In this document: piece after piece, positions 44,862 to 57,768 of the stretch
Layout: each line of letters begins with the position of its first letter
Position numbering within the stretch: position 1 is the stretch's first letter
The notes under the pieces: model-generated
Seen by the model: only the letters and a program-made list of their open reading frames with translations
Told to the model about the DNA's origin: nothing
The model's database searches: none
Translations under genes and position numbers: made by a program
NCBI GenBank assembly: GCA_018340375.1
Contig: JAFFJZ010000013.1
Span: 1,860,001-1,924,000 of the forward strand
Source: Gonatopus flavifemur
Taxonomy: Eukaryota > Arthropoda > Insecta > Hymenoptera > Dryinidae
DNA length: 64,000 bases
Direction of reading: 5' to 3'

Positions 44862-47800
44862 ATGATGGCGTTCTCTCGGGTAAAATATTCCGGAGGTAAA
44901 ATAGCCTCCCGTTCGGATCTCCGGGTGGAGGCTACTCGAGAGAGCTTCATCAAACAAGACAGAAAACCAAAGAGGATAGGGAAAAAAGAGAACATTCTTC
45001 GGGTCGGAGCGTGGAACGTTAGCCCGAGGAAAAATGGATTACATCTAATGATATCTATGTAGATATCTTGGGATATAAGTAGATATCTTTAGATATATGC
45101 AAATCTCTTTGGATCTGAATTTTGGAAAAACAAGATCTACGAAGATCCCAAGACATCTACTTATGCCTTAAGGAATCTGGTTCAAGAAGATTCCTTGAGA
45201 TATAAGTAGATCCCTTTGCGTCTTCGTAAATCTTGTTTCTCCAAAATGTAGATCTAAAGAGATCTACATATATCTGAAGAGATCTACTTATATCTCAAGA
45301 GATCCACTTATATCTCAAGAGATCCACATAGATCTTATTAGATCTAATTCACTTTCTCTCGGGAGATCACTGAGACAACGGGAGAATTAGAGAATTTGGA
45401 ATCAGAAATGAAGAGGTTAGGTATCGATGTGATGGGAATTAGTGAAATGAGATGGCCGCAAGAAGGAGATTTCTGGAGTGGGGATTATAGAATCATTCAT
45501 ACAGGATCAAAGAATGGTCAAGCAGGTGTGAGAATTATAATGCATGAAAGGGTAGGGAATAGGATAGAGAATTATTTGCAACATAGCGAACGCATAATGA
45601 TGGTCAGAGTTAGAACAAAACCGGTACACACTGTTATAGTTCGAGTATACATACCCACATCTGCATACTCAGAGGACGATATCGGAAAAACGTACGATGA
45701 AATAGAAGAAGTGATAGGATATGTAAAGGGAGAAGGAAATTCAATGATCATAGGCGACTGGAATGCAGTAGCAGGGCAAGGAAAAGAGGGCAACATAATA
45801 GGAGATTTTGCGTTAGGAAACAGAAATGGAAGAGGACAACGTTCAATCGAATTCTGTGGAAGCGATAAAATGGTTATTACCAACATATTATTCAAAGATG
45901 ATCCAAGAAGAATCTATACTTGGAAAATGCCAGGAGATACAGCAAGATATCAAATTGATTACATATTAGTGAAACAAAGATTTAGAAACCAAGTGAAAAG
46001 CTGTGAAACTTATCCAGGCGCGGATATAGATAGTGATCACAATATGTTGCTGATGAAATGTTCTCTGAAATTCGAAGCTCTGAAAAAGAAGAGGAAAATG
46101 CAAAAAAGATGGAATTTGAAGAATCTCAAACAAGGAAAAACACGGAAGGCATTCGAAGTGATGTTGGACGAAAAATTGGAGGATCGACAAGAGAAAGACT
46201 TGGAAATAGAGAGTAGATGGACGAATATGAAGGGGAACGTGGAGCAATGTGCGGATAAAATTTTGAAGAACGATGGGATAGAGCCCAAGAAACCATGGAT
46301 AAAAGAAGAAATCCTCGGTTTAATTAATGAAAGGAGGAAACACAAGAATAACAATAGTGAACGAGACCAGGAGACCTACGAGGCACTGGGGAATGAAATA
46401 ATCAGAGGATTGAGAAAAGCAAAAGGACAATGGTTGGAGGGAAAATGTCACGATATAGGAGTGAGATTACATTCAGGGAAAATTGATGAGGCACAAAGGA
46501 TGGTTAAGAGATTTTTCGGACAAATGAAATCTCGAAGCCGTAAGATTCAAAATTCTCTAGGGAGACAATTGATAAGAACGGAGGGAAAAATAGAACAACG
46601 CATCAATCATTTAGAAGATCTGTATAAAGAGAGCGATAATATAGGATTTCTAGAGAGGGAGGGAGATATCGATGAAGAAGAATTGGGAGATTCAATTTTG
46701 AGATCAGAATTCGACAGGGCTTTGAAAGAATTGGAAAATAATAAAGCGCCAGGAATGGATGGCATAAGTGCGGACCTTATCAAAGCCTCCAGTCAGAGAA
46801 CTCGTGACGCACTGTTTGATTTGGTCAGAGATATGTACGGAATAGGCGGAGTACCGAAATATTTCCAGAAGAATGAAATTGTCGCCATTCCAAAAAAACA
46901 AGCAGCAGACAAATGCGAGAATTACAGAATGATTAGTTTAACTTCACATACCTCGAGAATACTGACGAAAATCATATACAGGAGAATAGAGAGTAAAACA
47001 GAGAGTAGATTGCGGGAGATCAGTTTGGTTTCAGGAAGAATAGGGGAACGCGGGAAGCAATATTAGCACTGAGAACAGTAGTAGAGAAAAGTCTAGAGTT
47101 GAAAAAGTCTGTGTATATAGGTTTTGTAGATATACAAAAAGCATTCGATAATGTTGGTTGGGAGAAGATGTTCACGATTTTGAAAGGGGTAGGAATTAAT
47201 TCCAGGGATAGGAGAATAATATATGAATTATATAAGAATGGAACCGCAATAATAGAAATAGAAGGTCAAAAAGGAGAAGCACAAATTAGAAGAGGGGTGA
47301 GACAAGGATGCTCACTATCGCCACTGATTTTCAATTTGTATACAGAAAAAGTGATGAACGAAGTGAAGGAGCAAGTGCCATTGGAATTACAGATTCAAGG
47401 TGAAAATGTAAGCATGTTGAGATTTGCGGATGACATAGTTATATCAGCTACGAGTGGTGCTGAGTTAAAAAATACTCTCAGAACTATGAAAAACAATATT
47501 ACTAGACAAATATTGTATGAATATAAATAAGGACAAAACAAAATTCATGATTCGTACAACAGCGAAAACATCAAGAAAAACGAGAATCAAAATAGATGCA
47601 GAGACAATTCAGGAGGCAAGGAATGTAAATATCTAGGAAGCATAATTACAGAAAACGGTAAAAGCGAGAGAGATATAAGAGCAAGAATAGCACAAGGGAA
47701 ACAGGCTTTCCACCGAAAGAAACAGTCACTATTCTCGAAGAATATCAGCTTAGCAGTAAGGAAGAAATTCTTGAAGACTTATGTTTGGAGCACAGCATTA

Positions 47801-48181
47801 TATGGTTGCGAAACTTGGACAATTGAAAAAACGGATCAACGAAGACTCGGAGCTTCTGAAATGTGGTGTTATAGAAGGATGCTCAGAATAAAGTGGATAG
47901 AGAAAGTGAGAAATGAAGAAGTACTTGAGAAGGTAAATGAAAAAAGAAGTCTCTTGAGACAGATCGTGAAAAGAAGAAGTAATCTGATAGGACACACATT
48001 AAGGCATGATAACTTATTGAGAACAATACTGGAAGGAGAAATGAATGATAAAACTCGAAGAGCTAGACCTAGATTAGGTTGTATGAAGCAAATTATACAA
48101 GATAAGGGCTGTCGTAGATATGCAGAAGTTGAGCGATTAGCTGTTACGTCAAAACTCTCCAGTTCATCGTGTAACCAGTGA
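44862..48181 (+). pseudogene. Endonuclease-reverse transcriptase, frameshifted
   Basis: Starts MMAFSRVKYSGGK, then KKENILRVGAWNV (start of the endonuclease fold), where a 310-bp MITE interrupts. From 45380: GISEMRWPQEGDFWSGDYRI, IIGDWNAVAG (catalytic), TWKMPGDTARYQIDYIL and SDHNMLLMKC. Reverse transcriptase follows with NNKAPGMDGISADLIK, IPKKQAADKCENYRMISL, then a frameshift near 47015 into QFGFRKNRGTREAI, FVDIQKAFDNVGW, VRQGCSLSPLIFNLY and LRFADDIVI (active-site FADD). Frameshifts near 47505 and 47612 lead to CKYLGSIITENGK and the C-terminal YGCETWTIEKTDQRRL, EMWCYRRMLRIKW and NLIGHTLRHDNLL. The set matches endonuclease-RT proteins often labelled craniofacial development protein 2-like. Target-primed reverse transcription is the known role; this copy is inactive. 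Confidence 0.9.
45039..45348. mobile_element. Palindromic MITE inserted in the LINE endonuclease
   Basis: TTACATCTAATGATATCTAT at the left pairs loosely with ATAGATCTTATTAGATCTAA at the right. The arms contain 20-bp tandem units of AGAGATCTACTTATATCTCA type. It splits the LINE frame between GAWNV and GELENLESEM. Confidence 0.7.
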
Positions 48182-48250
48182 TTGGTCTTCAAGGACTTAC
48201 CAAATCAAAGTTTGGCAACCCCTTTGCTACCCCGCTCTAGTTAGGAAAGT

Positions 48251-50776
48251 CCTAAACATGGACCGGGGAAAGGATGTCTTAATGAAATTGCTTCGTGATT
48301 CACAGATTTAACAAAATTATTTATTTCAAAGAACAAAAATATAGATCGGTATAAACTTTCATTCAAATTGTATGTAAATCTCATAACTTTTATCTATTTC
48401 GAATGCATTAAGAAGATTAGTAATAGTTTCACGTTTGATGAAATTGAAAATGGATAAAAAAAAAATGAAGTAAAGTATTTACAATTCACAACAAAAAGAA
48501 ATCTGAAAATCGAATACATTGAATTTCGAGATCGAGCATAAGTATAGTAATATTTATGAAGAAGAAAAAATGATTCTTTAAAAGGAAATTTAAAAATGAG
48601 GATTAGGAATTTTGATAGGATCTTTGAATTTTATTCTATTCAATTAAATGGAATTGATTTGAATTAATCCATATTGAATTCGAATTGAATTATATTTGAA
48701 TTGAATTATATTCGAATTGAATTATTGATCAGTTAAATCGAGTTTGGTGAATTTATCGTTGCTCCACAGGAGTCTTATTTGTACCTTTTTATGAGAGTAC
48801 AAATAAGAGAGTTCTTTGTGGAGGTTTGTTGAAGTTGAGTAGGAAGAAGACTGAGTACAAACTGTGTAGAAAACTTTGTAAAAACTGTATAAAACTTTGT
48901 AAAAATTGAGAAAAGACTGTCTAAAAACTTTGTAGAAAAACTGGCTAGAAAAACTGAGAAAAAAAACACAAACACACTGTGTAAAACTGGGAAAAATCAC
49001 GGTATTTAAAGGATGCGATTTTTCTGGAAAGGAGATGATTGGTTGAAGGGTTCTTGGAAGGGTTTCTGGAGTGTTTTAACCAATGGAAGTTCTACATTTC
49101 AATTCTTGACGGTTGCTTTCACTTTGAATCTCGCGATTCTCGCGAGCTCCGTCTGTTGGAGAAAACGCGAACTCACCTATTTCATGCTCGGTCTTCGTTC
49201 GGTGATGACCGATTTTTCTAGGTTTTTCAATATTTTCAATGTTCTATGTTTTTCAGATTTTGAAACAAGTTTAAATAATAATAAAAATTGTATGAACAGA
49301 CTTTCAAACAAATTTCAATTCCAGTAAAAAGATTTAATTGAAAAATGTATCCTTTAATATTTTTTCTTTGATTCATCAGTGTTCAATCTTTTTCTTTGTA
49401 TCAAATTTCATGTAAGTCTTCTTAATACTATGAAGATGACAATAATGAATAATTATTGTTTAAAATCATTCTCATCAGTCATTTTTCTTATAATTTGAAT
49501 ATTTCAATCGTTTTTCAAATATCTTTAAAAAGTAGTGTCACTTATTCTATGATTTAATATTAGAAAGCAATATATATATATTTCAATTTGGACTTATTTA
49601 TATAATATGTGAACATTTTTTTATCACGTGATCGTTAATTTCTCGCATTGGTTTCAAAATTATGCATTTTCAATGTTTATTACTCTCAAAATGAATTTTA
49701 TAAAGTTCTATAGAATCAAACTCTTGGGATGAATTTAATAGAAGATTATTCGTTCAAAGTGTTTCTAAAATTCTTCCAATTTCAAGTTTTCATTATAATT
49801 AATTGTTAATACGATTGGAAAAATAGAAAGTAGTATTGAGAAAAATATTGAGGATAGAAAGTCCATTCGAGGGTTGCTGAAAAGGGAAAAATCATCATAA
49901 TTTATTTAAACTCATTTTTCACGAATGTTATTTGTTATTCATGAGTTTCTTAAAGATATTTCGAATCATGAAATAAAAGTTTTCATCTTGGAACTTGGCG
50001 ACACGATTCTTTGTCTTAATCCTCAGTGGTCTGCGCCTTAATGAGGTTTTTATGACGGGGTAATCCAGTACGTTCTTATATTCAATTTTGAAATCAAATA
50101 AAGATCCTCTGGTTTCCCAGATTCGCTTGCATCGTACGGTTCTTTTTCAAATATGGTGGAGCATAACGGTAGCCACAAGTTGTTCTCAACTATTGTTCAA
50201 ATGGCCAGATTTCCCTTCTTCCTTTCTCTATAAAAAGAGTGTCGGTGAAACGAATGGAAATCTTCATTACCGAATGCGAGCGTTCGAAAGGGTGAGAAGA
50301 AAATCACTTTTACAGGGTAATAATACTCTGTTTTACCCTTAACGAGGATTTGTCCACGCGTATGCTATGGTTGGGCCTCGTGCCGCTGTACTTCTTGTGC
50401 GCGGGTGCTTATATTATGAAAAGGGAATAATTAAAACACCTGTCTCAAAACTCATGCGCAAAAGAGTATTCAAGCACATTTTTGAGGCATAAAATTTTGT
50501 AAAAAATTAACGTTCACGTTACATAGCGGATAATAGACAGGGTTGGAGGATTATTTACCTGTGTTCCTAATAAATCGATTATCGATACAATGTATCACAA
50601 TGTATACCAAATCATACATGCAGATATGAAATCAACGCTATTGGATGTTTCGATTATAATATACATTAACTGAAGTGAATGCTATTGGATATTGGGAGAA
50701 AGGAAAAAGGACAGAATATTGGATGTCCCAAGAAGGAAAGAGACAGAATATCTCTTTGCCAATGGAAGAAACCCTG
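48251..50776. other. Long gene-free interval
   Basis: 2.5 kb of AT-rich DNA. 48640-48725 is low-complexity GAATTGAATTATATT; 48825-48985 is a degenerate minisatellite of AAAACTTTGTAAAAACTG-like units. ATATATATAT occurs near 49572. A 104-codon frame at 49013-49327 has no recognisable content. A faint relation of 50088-50340 to coding DNA could not be established. Confidence 0.45.
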
Positions 50777-51662
50777 GGTCAGTGCCGAATCAACGAAAAA
50801 CCAAATCAACGAAAAAAAATTTATTAGCAGTATGAAGTTGTTATTTTGTTGCAGTATGAAATGAAATTAGTCATAGATCATTGATTCAATTAAACGAAAA
50901 GTAAAAAACATTGATTTGCTAACACAACCCCACAGTAAACTTAATTTCCCTTTGTTATGTTTATGATTATGGTATGGTTATGTTTATGATAACAACAAAC
51001 CGATTTTCGTTCTCTACAGACGTTTGAAACAGTTTGATTGTACCGATCCTTTAGGAATACCATTAATAATTTTATTAGAATGATGAATTACGTGTCTACT
51101 GTAATAAACGGGTGCAGTGAATAGGTTAACATGAAGAAAAATCATCTGGTCACAAAGAAGAAGAGAAAGTTAAGAAAACACAACATAAAGCTAAAGTTGA
51201 GGACGATGAATACAAAACGGAAGAACAAACAAATTGTTTGTTCTTTAGCTTTATGTAGTGTTTTCTTAACTTTCTCTTCTTCTTGGTGACCAGATGATTT
51301 TTCTTCATGTTAACCTATTCACTGCACCCGTCTATTACAGTAGACACGTGATTCATCATTCTAATAAAATTATTAATGATATTCCTAATGGATCGGTACA
51401 ATCAACCTGTTTCAAACGTCTGTAGAGAACGAAAATCGGTTTGTTGTTATCATGAACATAACCATACCATAATCATAAACATAACAAAGGGAAATTAAGT
51501 TTACTGTGGGGTTGTGTTAGCAAATCAATGTTTTTTACTTTTCGTTTAATTGAATCAATGATCTATGACTAATTTCATTTCATACTGCAACAAAATGACA
51601 ACTTCATACTGCTAGTGAATTTTTTTTCGTTGATTTGGTTTTTCGTTGATTCGGCACCGACC
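50777..51662. mobile_element. Palindromic element with TCAACGAAAA ends (886 bp)
   Basis: GGGTCAGTGCCGAATCAACG pairs with CGTTGATTCGGCACCGACCC. Complementarity is nearly continuous: TGGTATGGTTATGTTTATGA, GTGCAGTGAATAGGTTAACA and GAAGAGAAAGTTAAGAAAAC all have mirror partners. The loop is near 51215. Arm identity appears about 95%. No coding content. Confidence 0.88.
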
Positions 51663-52221
51663 CGAAACCCTCCCGAATTCCGATGACGAAGAACTATCGT
51701 CGCCACCGTGATTAGAATAAATCGAAAGTGGCGATGATGATGAAGAAAAATCTCGATGTTTTGATCGCATGAAAATTTGAAACGTTCATAATTCAATATC
51801 ACGCGAACTGATCAATTTCGTAGTGTGTTTGATCGAAAGTGTGTATTCGAATTTTATAGTAGAAGTGTAATTATTTTTTCGTGAAATTCAATATGTGATG
51901 AGTTATTGTGGGTTAAAGGTTGTTCGACTATATCAAATCTCGGTTTCCGTGTGTAGATACACGGTAGCGCACGACTTCTGCTTTTTCATTTATTTTTTCC
52001 AGGGTTTTTCATATACTTGGCGACGAGACGCTGCCGCGTCTCTTGATCTTGAGTGGATCTGACGGATGAGCACCCCTTCTACTTGACGTCAATCGTGATA
52101 AGCAATAAAAAACCGTCCCATTCAGCGAGATCTGGACCAGATCCAAATTTGAATTCAATCCAAAGTTGGATTTCACTCGATAAAGGATGGAAAATTCTCA
52201 GTACCTAACAAACAATAGAAA
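51663..52221. other. Gene-free interval
   Basis: No gene or repeat supported. Confidence 0.4.
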
Positions 52222-52374
52222 ATAGTACATTGTGTACCGAGGAGGTAAAGAGCGTCTTTCACTGAGGAGCGTGATGTTCCCAATTCGAGTCGTAGGCGCG
52301 CAAACCGAAGACGAGTAATGAAAACATCGCGCGAGGCGTTAAAGGCTTTACCTCCGTGGTGCACACAGTACTTT
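52222..52374. mobile_element. Short inverted-repeat MITE (about 153 bp)
   Basis: TAGTACATTGTGTACCGAGG continuing AGGTAAAG pairs with CTTTACCTCCGTGGTGCACA continuing CAGTACTT. The interior is unusually GC-rich for the window (GAGTCGTAGGCGCGCAAACC). Confidence 0.65.
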
Positions 52375-52788
52375 ATGTAACAAAGTACGATTTTTAAGTG
52401 TTTTGCATGTAAGAGCAACGTAAGAGCGCGAGGGACTTTTAACTCCTAGTCCAATAATGAGTATATTTCCTCACAGTGTGGCATCCCCACCACTGATGTT
52501 CCCCCATTCGCCAAAAACACCGTTTCGATGCGTTGAGACGCGCATGAAAACACGCGCAAATCGTACTGCGTTACATAAAAAATTTTATACGCGACTTTTG
52601 GACAGTTGATATATTTTTTTTCTATCGTTCGTTAAATATTGATAATTTTCCATTATTTTCAAGTGAAATTCAAAAAAAGTTCGAACGCTCTCATTCTCAT
52701 TCCAAATTTAAGGAATATTCCCGAATTTTTAATCAAAAATACTATATCTTTTCGACCAGCATTTTCCTCCGTGTGATTTAAAGCGAAT
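52375..52788. other. Gene-free interval
   Basis: No gene seen. Some CG-containing words (GAGACGCGCATGAAAACACG) near 52535. Confidence 0.4.
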
Positions 52789-53183
52789 TTTGTAACGCAC
52801 TTTGTGGCTTCTGCCTAGATGTCCTAGGAAACTGTTGGATTCTCATTCAAAGTGCTGATCAGGAATGCGGAATCATATTTTTTCAGTAAAATCATACCTA
52901 TGAATAAGGTCAAAATGTCTCCTGAAATAAGATTCCAAGTCAAGTACGTTGCTTCCGAATTCATTCTCATAAAATAATCTGGAGTAACAAATTGAGCAGT
53001 TGAGCTTCCTTTCATTTTTCTGATTGTATTTGTGGACTATCAATGTAACTGTACAGACAGTTGAAGCACAGACAACCTACCCATACCAAGTGAACGTTTG
53101 AGGATCAAAATCAAATTGGTTGAAATGTGTGATCTAGTTCCCCCCAGAGACGCCCAGACAAATTCACACCAGGGCAGTATGTT

Positions 53184-53435
53184 CACTGAAAAAAAAATTT
53201 ATTCCAGTCAAATAAATATTTATTTGTCCTGTACCAAAGAAATATTCATTAGAATTAACAAAATATTCTTTGGAACCAAAATAATTTATTTGAATTAAAT
53301 AGATGGTTTTAATCGTTTATTTGATTCCAATAAATCATTTTGGTTCCAAAGAATATTTTGTTAATTCTAATGGATATTCCTTTGGTACAGGACGAATAAA
53401 TATTTATTTGACTGGAATAAATTTGGTTTTCAGTG
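53184..53435. mobile_element. Palindromic MITE (252 bp)
   Basis: CACTGAAAAAAAAATTTATT pairs with AATAAATTTGGTTTTCAGTG. Inside, GTCAAATAAATATTTATTTG and TACCAAAGAAATATTCATTA have near-perfect partners. The centre is near 53308. Confidence 0.88.
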
Positions 53436-54669
53436 TTCCTCCATCCCTATGATCCCATAGTAGATTCAACTTTGAAGGCAAGCCTCCCTTTAACGTAGCA
53501 AAAATTTCCTCCTCCGCGGATATGAAATGTACGCCTGATTTATTCTACCATAGTGATTCTCATATGAGGTAGCCTTTCACAAATCATACACTTTCTTTGT
53601 TGTGAACTTATAGCAAGATGTATTATGGTTCTCATCAATTCTCACTTTCCTTTTACTGCTGAAAAATTTTCTCAACTCATTTCACTCAATTGATTCTGAT
53701 CAATTCCTTATTTCGGTGCAGGATTGAAGGTTGAAACTGATAACTGAATTCGGTAACCCAGTTTGTGTATTGTGGATATCAATGCACATGATATTTGGTA
53801 CCTTCTCAGCGAAATATCGTAAGCAATATCCTAATCGAATTCCTTGTGCTGGCATTTTTGGAATCCTGATTGTTTTAAAGAACCAAAAATCCAAATACAG
53901 ATCCTTAGTCCGATTGAAATGTCGGTGAAGATGTTTTTCCGGGAATACATCGCCTCGAGAAAATTAATTTATTTAGATTAATGAACGAAAGCTGATTGTG
54001 AAAATTCATTCCGATTAATGGAACAAAATAAGCTGGCAATAAAAGCTGCAGTATCGGCGACTTCAAATTAATAACAAGAACTGCACTCATACGGCACAAG
54101 GTTCCCGCAAAGAGCTCCCGCTATGCTAGTTAATATGTATACATGGGGAATATGTTTAATTCAAAATGAACTCCTAATGAACAACTTAATGTTCAGAGAG
54201 AACCCATATAAGGATTTCGTAGTGAATTTTGTAGGCATCAAATACGTTTTCATTTTGAGTTGATGGAACCCATTATAACGAGGACTATAACGATGATTCA
54301 GGAGGCTTTTGGCCTGAATTCAAAATTGATCATTCGTGCTGGTTGAGCAGTTAGCAGAATTGAATTTGATTCCAGTTGAGCCATCATTCGTTTTACTTAT
54401 CCATACATCAACAACTGTATCTACTGAGGGTGCCTAAATCATTTTCTTTCAGCCTGCATGTGAAAGTAGTGAAAATTATAGAACAAATCGTGATTTTCAA
54501 TGATACTGTTAGAAATTTCTGCGTCCATTTCAATGTTTTTGTTGGAACGTTTTTCAAGTACGGGCATGAATTTAATTGCATACACATTTCACATTGAACT
54601 TAATGTGAACTATAGCATAATCTATAGTTTTTTCATGTTTTTGTACATTAAATGTAATGTAGAATGTGT
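53436..54669. other. Gene-free interior interval
   Basis: About 1.2 kb between the two inverted arms. Reading frames up to 73 codons have no recognisable content. Confidence 0.4.
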
Positions 54670-55248
54670 ATGAACCTGGATTCACCCAGGTAGACATTTT
54701 TCTGGGCGTCCCATTCACCATCCACGTACTAGATGGGACCCATGTGGGGGCAACTAGATAACACATTTCAGCCGATTTGACTTCAGTGCCCAAAAATTTA
54801 GTTGTTTTATGTGGATTTTTCATGCGTCAACTGATCGTACAGTAACAGTGATAGTCCATCAACACGGTCAGAGGAATCAAAGGAAGCCCCAACGTTTCAA
54901 TTTGTCACGGGATTATTTTACAGAAATAAATTCAAAAGCAACGTCATTGACTGAAGATTATATGTCAAAATACAATTTCACCTTGTTCATGGGTGTGAGT
55001 TTACAGAAAACACATGATTTCACATTTCTAATTACCAATTCGAACAACATTTTAGCAATTCCCTGGGACATCTGGATGGGCACAGGCTAGAAAGTGCGTT
55101 ACAAAACTAGCTAGAAATCAACCTAACATCTGGGAAAACTAGTTGAGGCACATGTAATTTCCAATCATAATTTCTAGTAGGGCATGTACGTGATTTATCA
55201 ACAATTCCAGATATTTCTGACAGTGGAAATGTACATCATCAGCATATA

Positions 55249-55703
55249 TACTCTCTGAATACGGGAGAGTGGGAATTCCACTCGAATAGGAAGATAGGTT
55301 CTCTTCTGGCTGCCTAAAGCGTGAAATTCCACTCTGTTAGAGTGAGAATTTACTTTCCAGACAGCAACACAGGAAAAAATGAGTCAACCAACAGGGAACA
55401 CTCTGGGATTACAAGTACTATAAGCAGCGCTCTGGTCACACGAAGAATGCCTCTCGATCGTTCGGGGCATGAAACGCTCCATGATCTGTTGAGCTGTCCA
55501 ATTTGCTGACTCTTGCTCCGCTTTCGGGGCGCGTAACGTGCCACCAAAGGCAGAGCTGCTGCGGATAGTTGCACGGGATGCTGTCGCTCTCCTTGCCGTA
55601 CGACTATTAGTCTTTTTTCCGTGCAGAAGGGAAAAATCTATTTATCCATCTCACCCATTTTTTCATTCGAGTGAAGATCTCACTCTTTCCAATTTAGATA
55701 GTA
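55249..55703. mobile_element. TACTCTCTAAAT-family MITE with a 280-bp insertion
   Basis: Ends TACTCTCTGAATACGGGAGA and CACTCTTTCCAATTTAGATAGTA match the 35230-35405 copy. Interior GTGAAATTCCACTCT is shared. Relative to that copy, about 55373-55650 is extra. The extra part is GC-richer and codes on + for RRMPLDRSGHETLHDLL then SCPIC and a later AVRLLVFFPCR-like segment, which hints at a retrotransposon 3' tail but is not proof. Confidence 0.6.
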
Positions 55704-56654
55704 CATTTGTTTTTCATGAAAACTCATTGCATCACTTCGAAATCATGTTTTTTTCAGTTTTCCTCCATGTAACACCTTGTATCACATTTTGTTGAATCAC
55801 GGATCATTATGGGTTCCACTAAAATAACAGGGAATGATTACAATTTTCCATGAGATGAATAAAATTCATCCATCAGACAGAAACTATTCCAAGGCGTGCA
55901 GTCTTGAATGTACAGTGTTGAAAACATTTGAGCATTCAATACACAAAATTTGGAAGCAACTAACACATATGTTTGTGTTTGAAATTCACTACAGATTTCA
56001 TGAGAATTCGAAGAGAATTTGGTATGAGAATCATTTTAAGATCAAAGTGTGTTTGAATTTCAATAACAGTGTGGGAAATCTAATACGAAAGTATGTTGTG
56101 TTGAGTACTTCCAAACTTTTGTATCAAAATTGAAACAAAAATTCTGGAATTTTTGGCAAAAATTTTTAATAGTGTAGCGAACTCAGTGTGTCATTGCTTG
56201 ACGTACCGTGTCCAACAAATTAATATTTTTCCAACACTTCTCATAGGCACTGTAAAAAGTCGAGCTGAATGTGATTGCATTTTCCTTGAAAAATTGACTG
56301 AAATTCGATCCTTCTCATTGTGTTGGTATTTGTTTTCGGTGTTTACTTCCAGGAAAAGCAGAGCTATTTTTGGTAGCATTTTGAAATAAGCTTATGTTCA
56401 GGATGACAATAAGTTTCACTCTCCACTATGGAGACTCCATTGATATAATGGAAAATGATTGTGTAACCTTCCAGTTTCTACGATTTGGGTCACAGTTAGT
56501 AAATCCGTTTCTAACATTTCAATTGTTTACAACGTGTTTAATTGTGTATAACTATATAGATTCACAAGTCTTCGAGACTAGTACCTCTCCGAGAATAAAA
56601 AGTTCGTTTCATTACCTTCAAATTGAGAAGAGGATTAAGTCCCAACGATGAATA
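55704..56654. other. Gene-free interval
   Basis: AT-rich. Several frames of 80-100 codons are open on + but lack recognisable content or codon pattern. Confidence 0.4.
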
Positions 56655-57768
56655 CAGGTTGGTTGAAAAGTTTCTGCGCTCGAAATGAAAGAATACTGTT
56701 TTTGTTACGGAATATATTTTTGTATTCAATATAATCTCCTAGAAGCTCAATACACTTGTTCCAATGATCTTCCAATAATTTTATCCCATCCTTATAATGG
56801 TTTTCCGGAAGCTCTGCAAAATAACCGTCTACGGCTGCTATGGCCTCTTCATTCGACGAAAAATGCTTTCCACGAAGGAATTGTTTGAGGTTTTTGAAGA
56901 GATAGTAGTCGCTAAGAGCCAAATCCGGCGAATACGGTGGATGTTCAAGCAATTCGTACTTGAGTTCTTTGAATTTAGCCATCGTCAAAACACTTTTGTG
57001 AGCAGGTGCATTATCTTGATGAAAAATGATTTTTTCCTTCTTTAAACCAGGTCCTTTCTCACGAATTTTTTCATCCAGCTGATCCAAAAGGCTGCAGTAA
57101 TATTCGGAGTTGATTGTTTTACCTTTCTGAAGATAATCAATGAACAAGATTCCTTTTGCATCCCAAAAAGCTGATGCCATAATCTTCTTTGCTGATCGTT
57201 GTGACTTCACCTGCTTTGGAGCTGATCAACCAGCTTCAGTCCACTGTAAACGTTCTTGTTTCAATTTAGGATCATGGTGGTAGATCCAAGTCTCATGCAT
57301 AGTTATAAAACGACGCAAGAAGTCGGTTTTATTCTGCTTAAAACGCTCCAAATTACGCTGAGAAATTTGTTTTCGATCCAGTTTTTGTTGAATTGTTAAC
57401 GTGTGCGGCACTAACTTTCCGAACAGTTTTTTCATACGTAATTCTTCATGTAAGATATGGAGTACTCGTTCGTCTGAGATGCCTATGGCATTAGCAATTT
57501 CACGCTTAGTCAAACTTGGATCTTCACTAACCATATTATGTACATGCTCAATGATTTCTGCTATGGTTGCAGTTTTTGGTCGTCCTTCGCGTGGATCGTC
57601 TTCAAGGCTAGTACGACCACTTTTAAATTCACCAGCCCAAAATTCAACGGTGCGTTTTGAAGGTGAGGACTCTTTATACACTTCTAACAATTGGTCATAA
57701 ATTTCCTTTGCTTTTAAACCCTTCAAAACAAAGAATCTAATGACTGCACGATATTCAATTTTTTCCAT
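56635..57768 (-). pseudogene. Irritans-type mariner transposase, one stop and mutated first D
   Basis: Starts MEKIEYRAVIRFFVLKGLKA at 57768; an earlier in-frame start at 57789 would add seven residues. The N-terminal helix-turn-helix is followed by DDPREGRPKTAT, IANAIGISDERVLHILHEEL and RRFITMHETWIYHHDPK. The last should read TMDETW, so the first catalytic D is H here. A TGA follows TEAG (57223-57225). Then KIMASAFWDAKGILFIDYL, GKTINSEYY, FHQDNAPAHKS (second D) and YSPDLALSD (third D, 34 residues on) are in the same frame. The C-terminus runs past the right place into the TIR and beyond the element, to 56635, because the usual stop was lost. The enzyme would be inactive even if the stop were read through. 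Confidence 0.88.

Larger units (their letters stand above)
44500..48250 (+). mobile_element. Nearly full-length non-LTR retrotransposon
   Basis: A 5' leader (about 44500-44860) with CCCTTTACGTGGTGGGGAGG and CAACAACAACAACATG precedes an ORF2-like region to 48181. The order is endonuclease, reverse transcriptase, C-terminal region. Limits are approximate because no target duplication or tail was found. Confidence 0.75.
52789..55106. mobile_element. Possible element with about 400-bp diverged inverted arms
   Basis: 52789-53180 and 54670-55106 are inverted relatives. The outer edges are TTTGTAACGCACTTT and AAAGTGCGTTACAAA; the inner edges both contain TCTGGGCGTC. The identity looks about 65-75%. 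The outward-reading frames of both arms give similar peptides: DYFTEINSKATSLT and TLFMGVSLQK at right, DYFMRMNSEATYLT and TLFIGMILLK at left. The 53436-54669 interior has no recognisable gene. Confidence 0.55.

Noticed and set aside
48722..49000. 92-codon minus frame rich in F, Y and S
   Set aside because: It lies on a degenerate minisatellite; composition accounts for it.
49013..49327. 104-codon plus-strand frame
   Set aside because: No recognisable domain, no homologous copy in the window, overlapping frame of equal quality.
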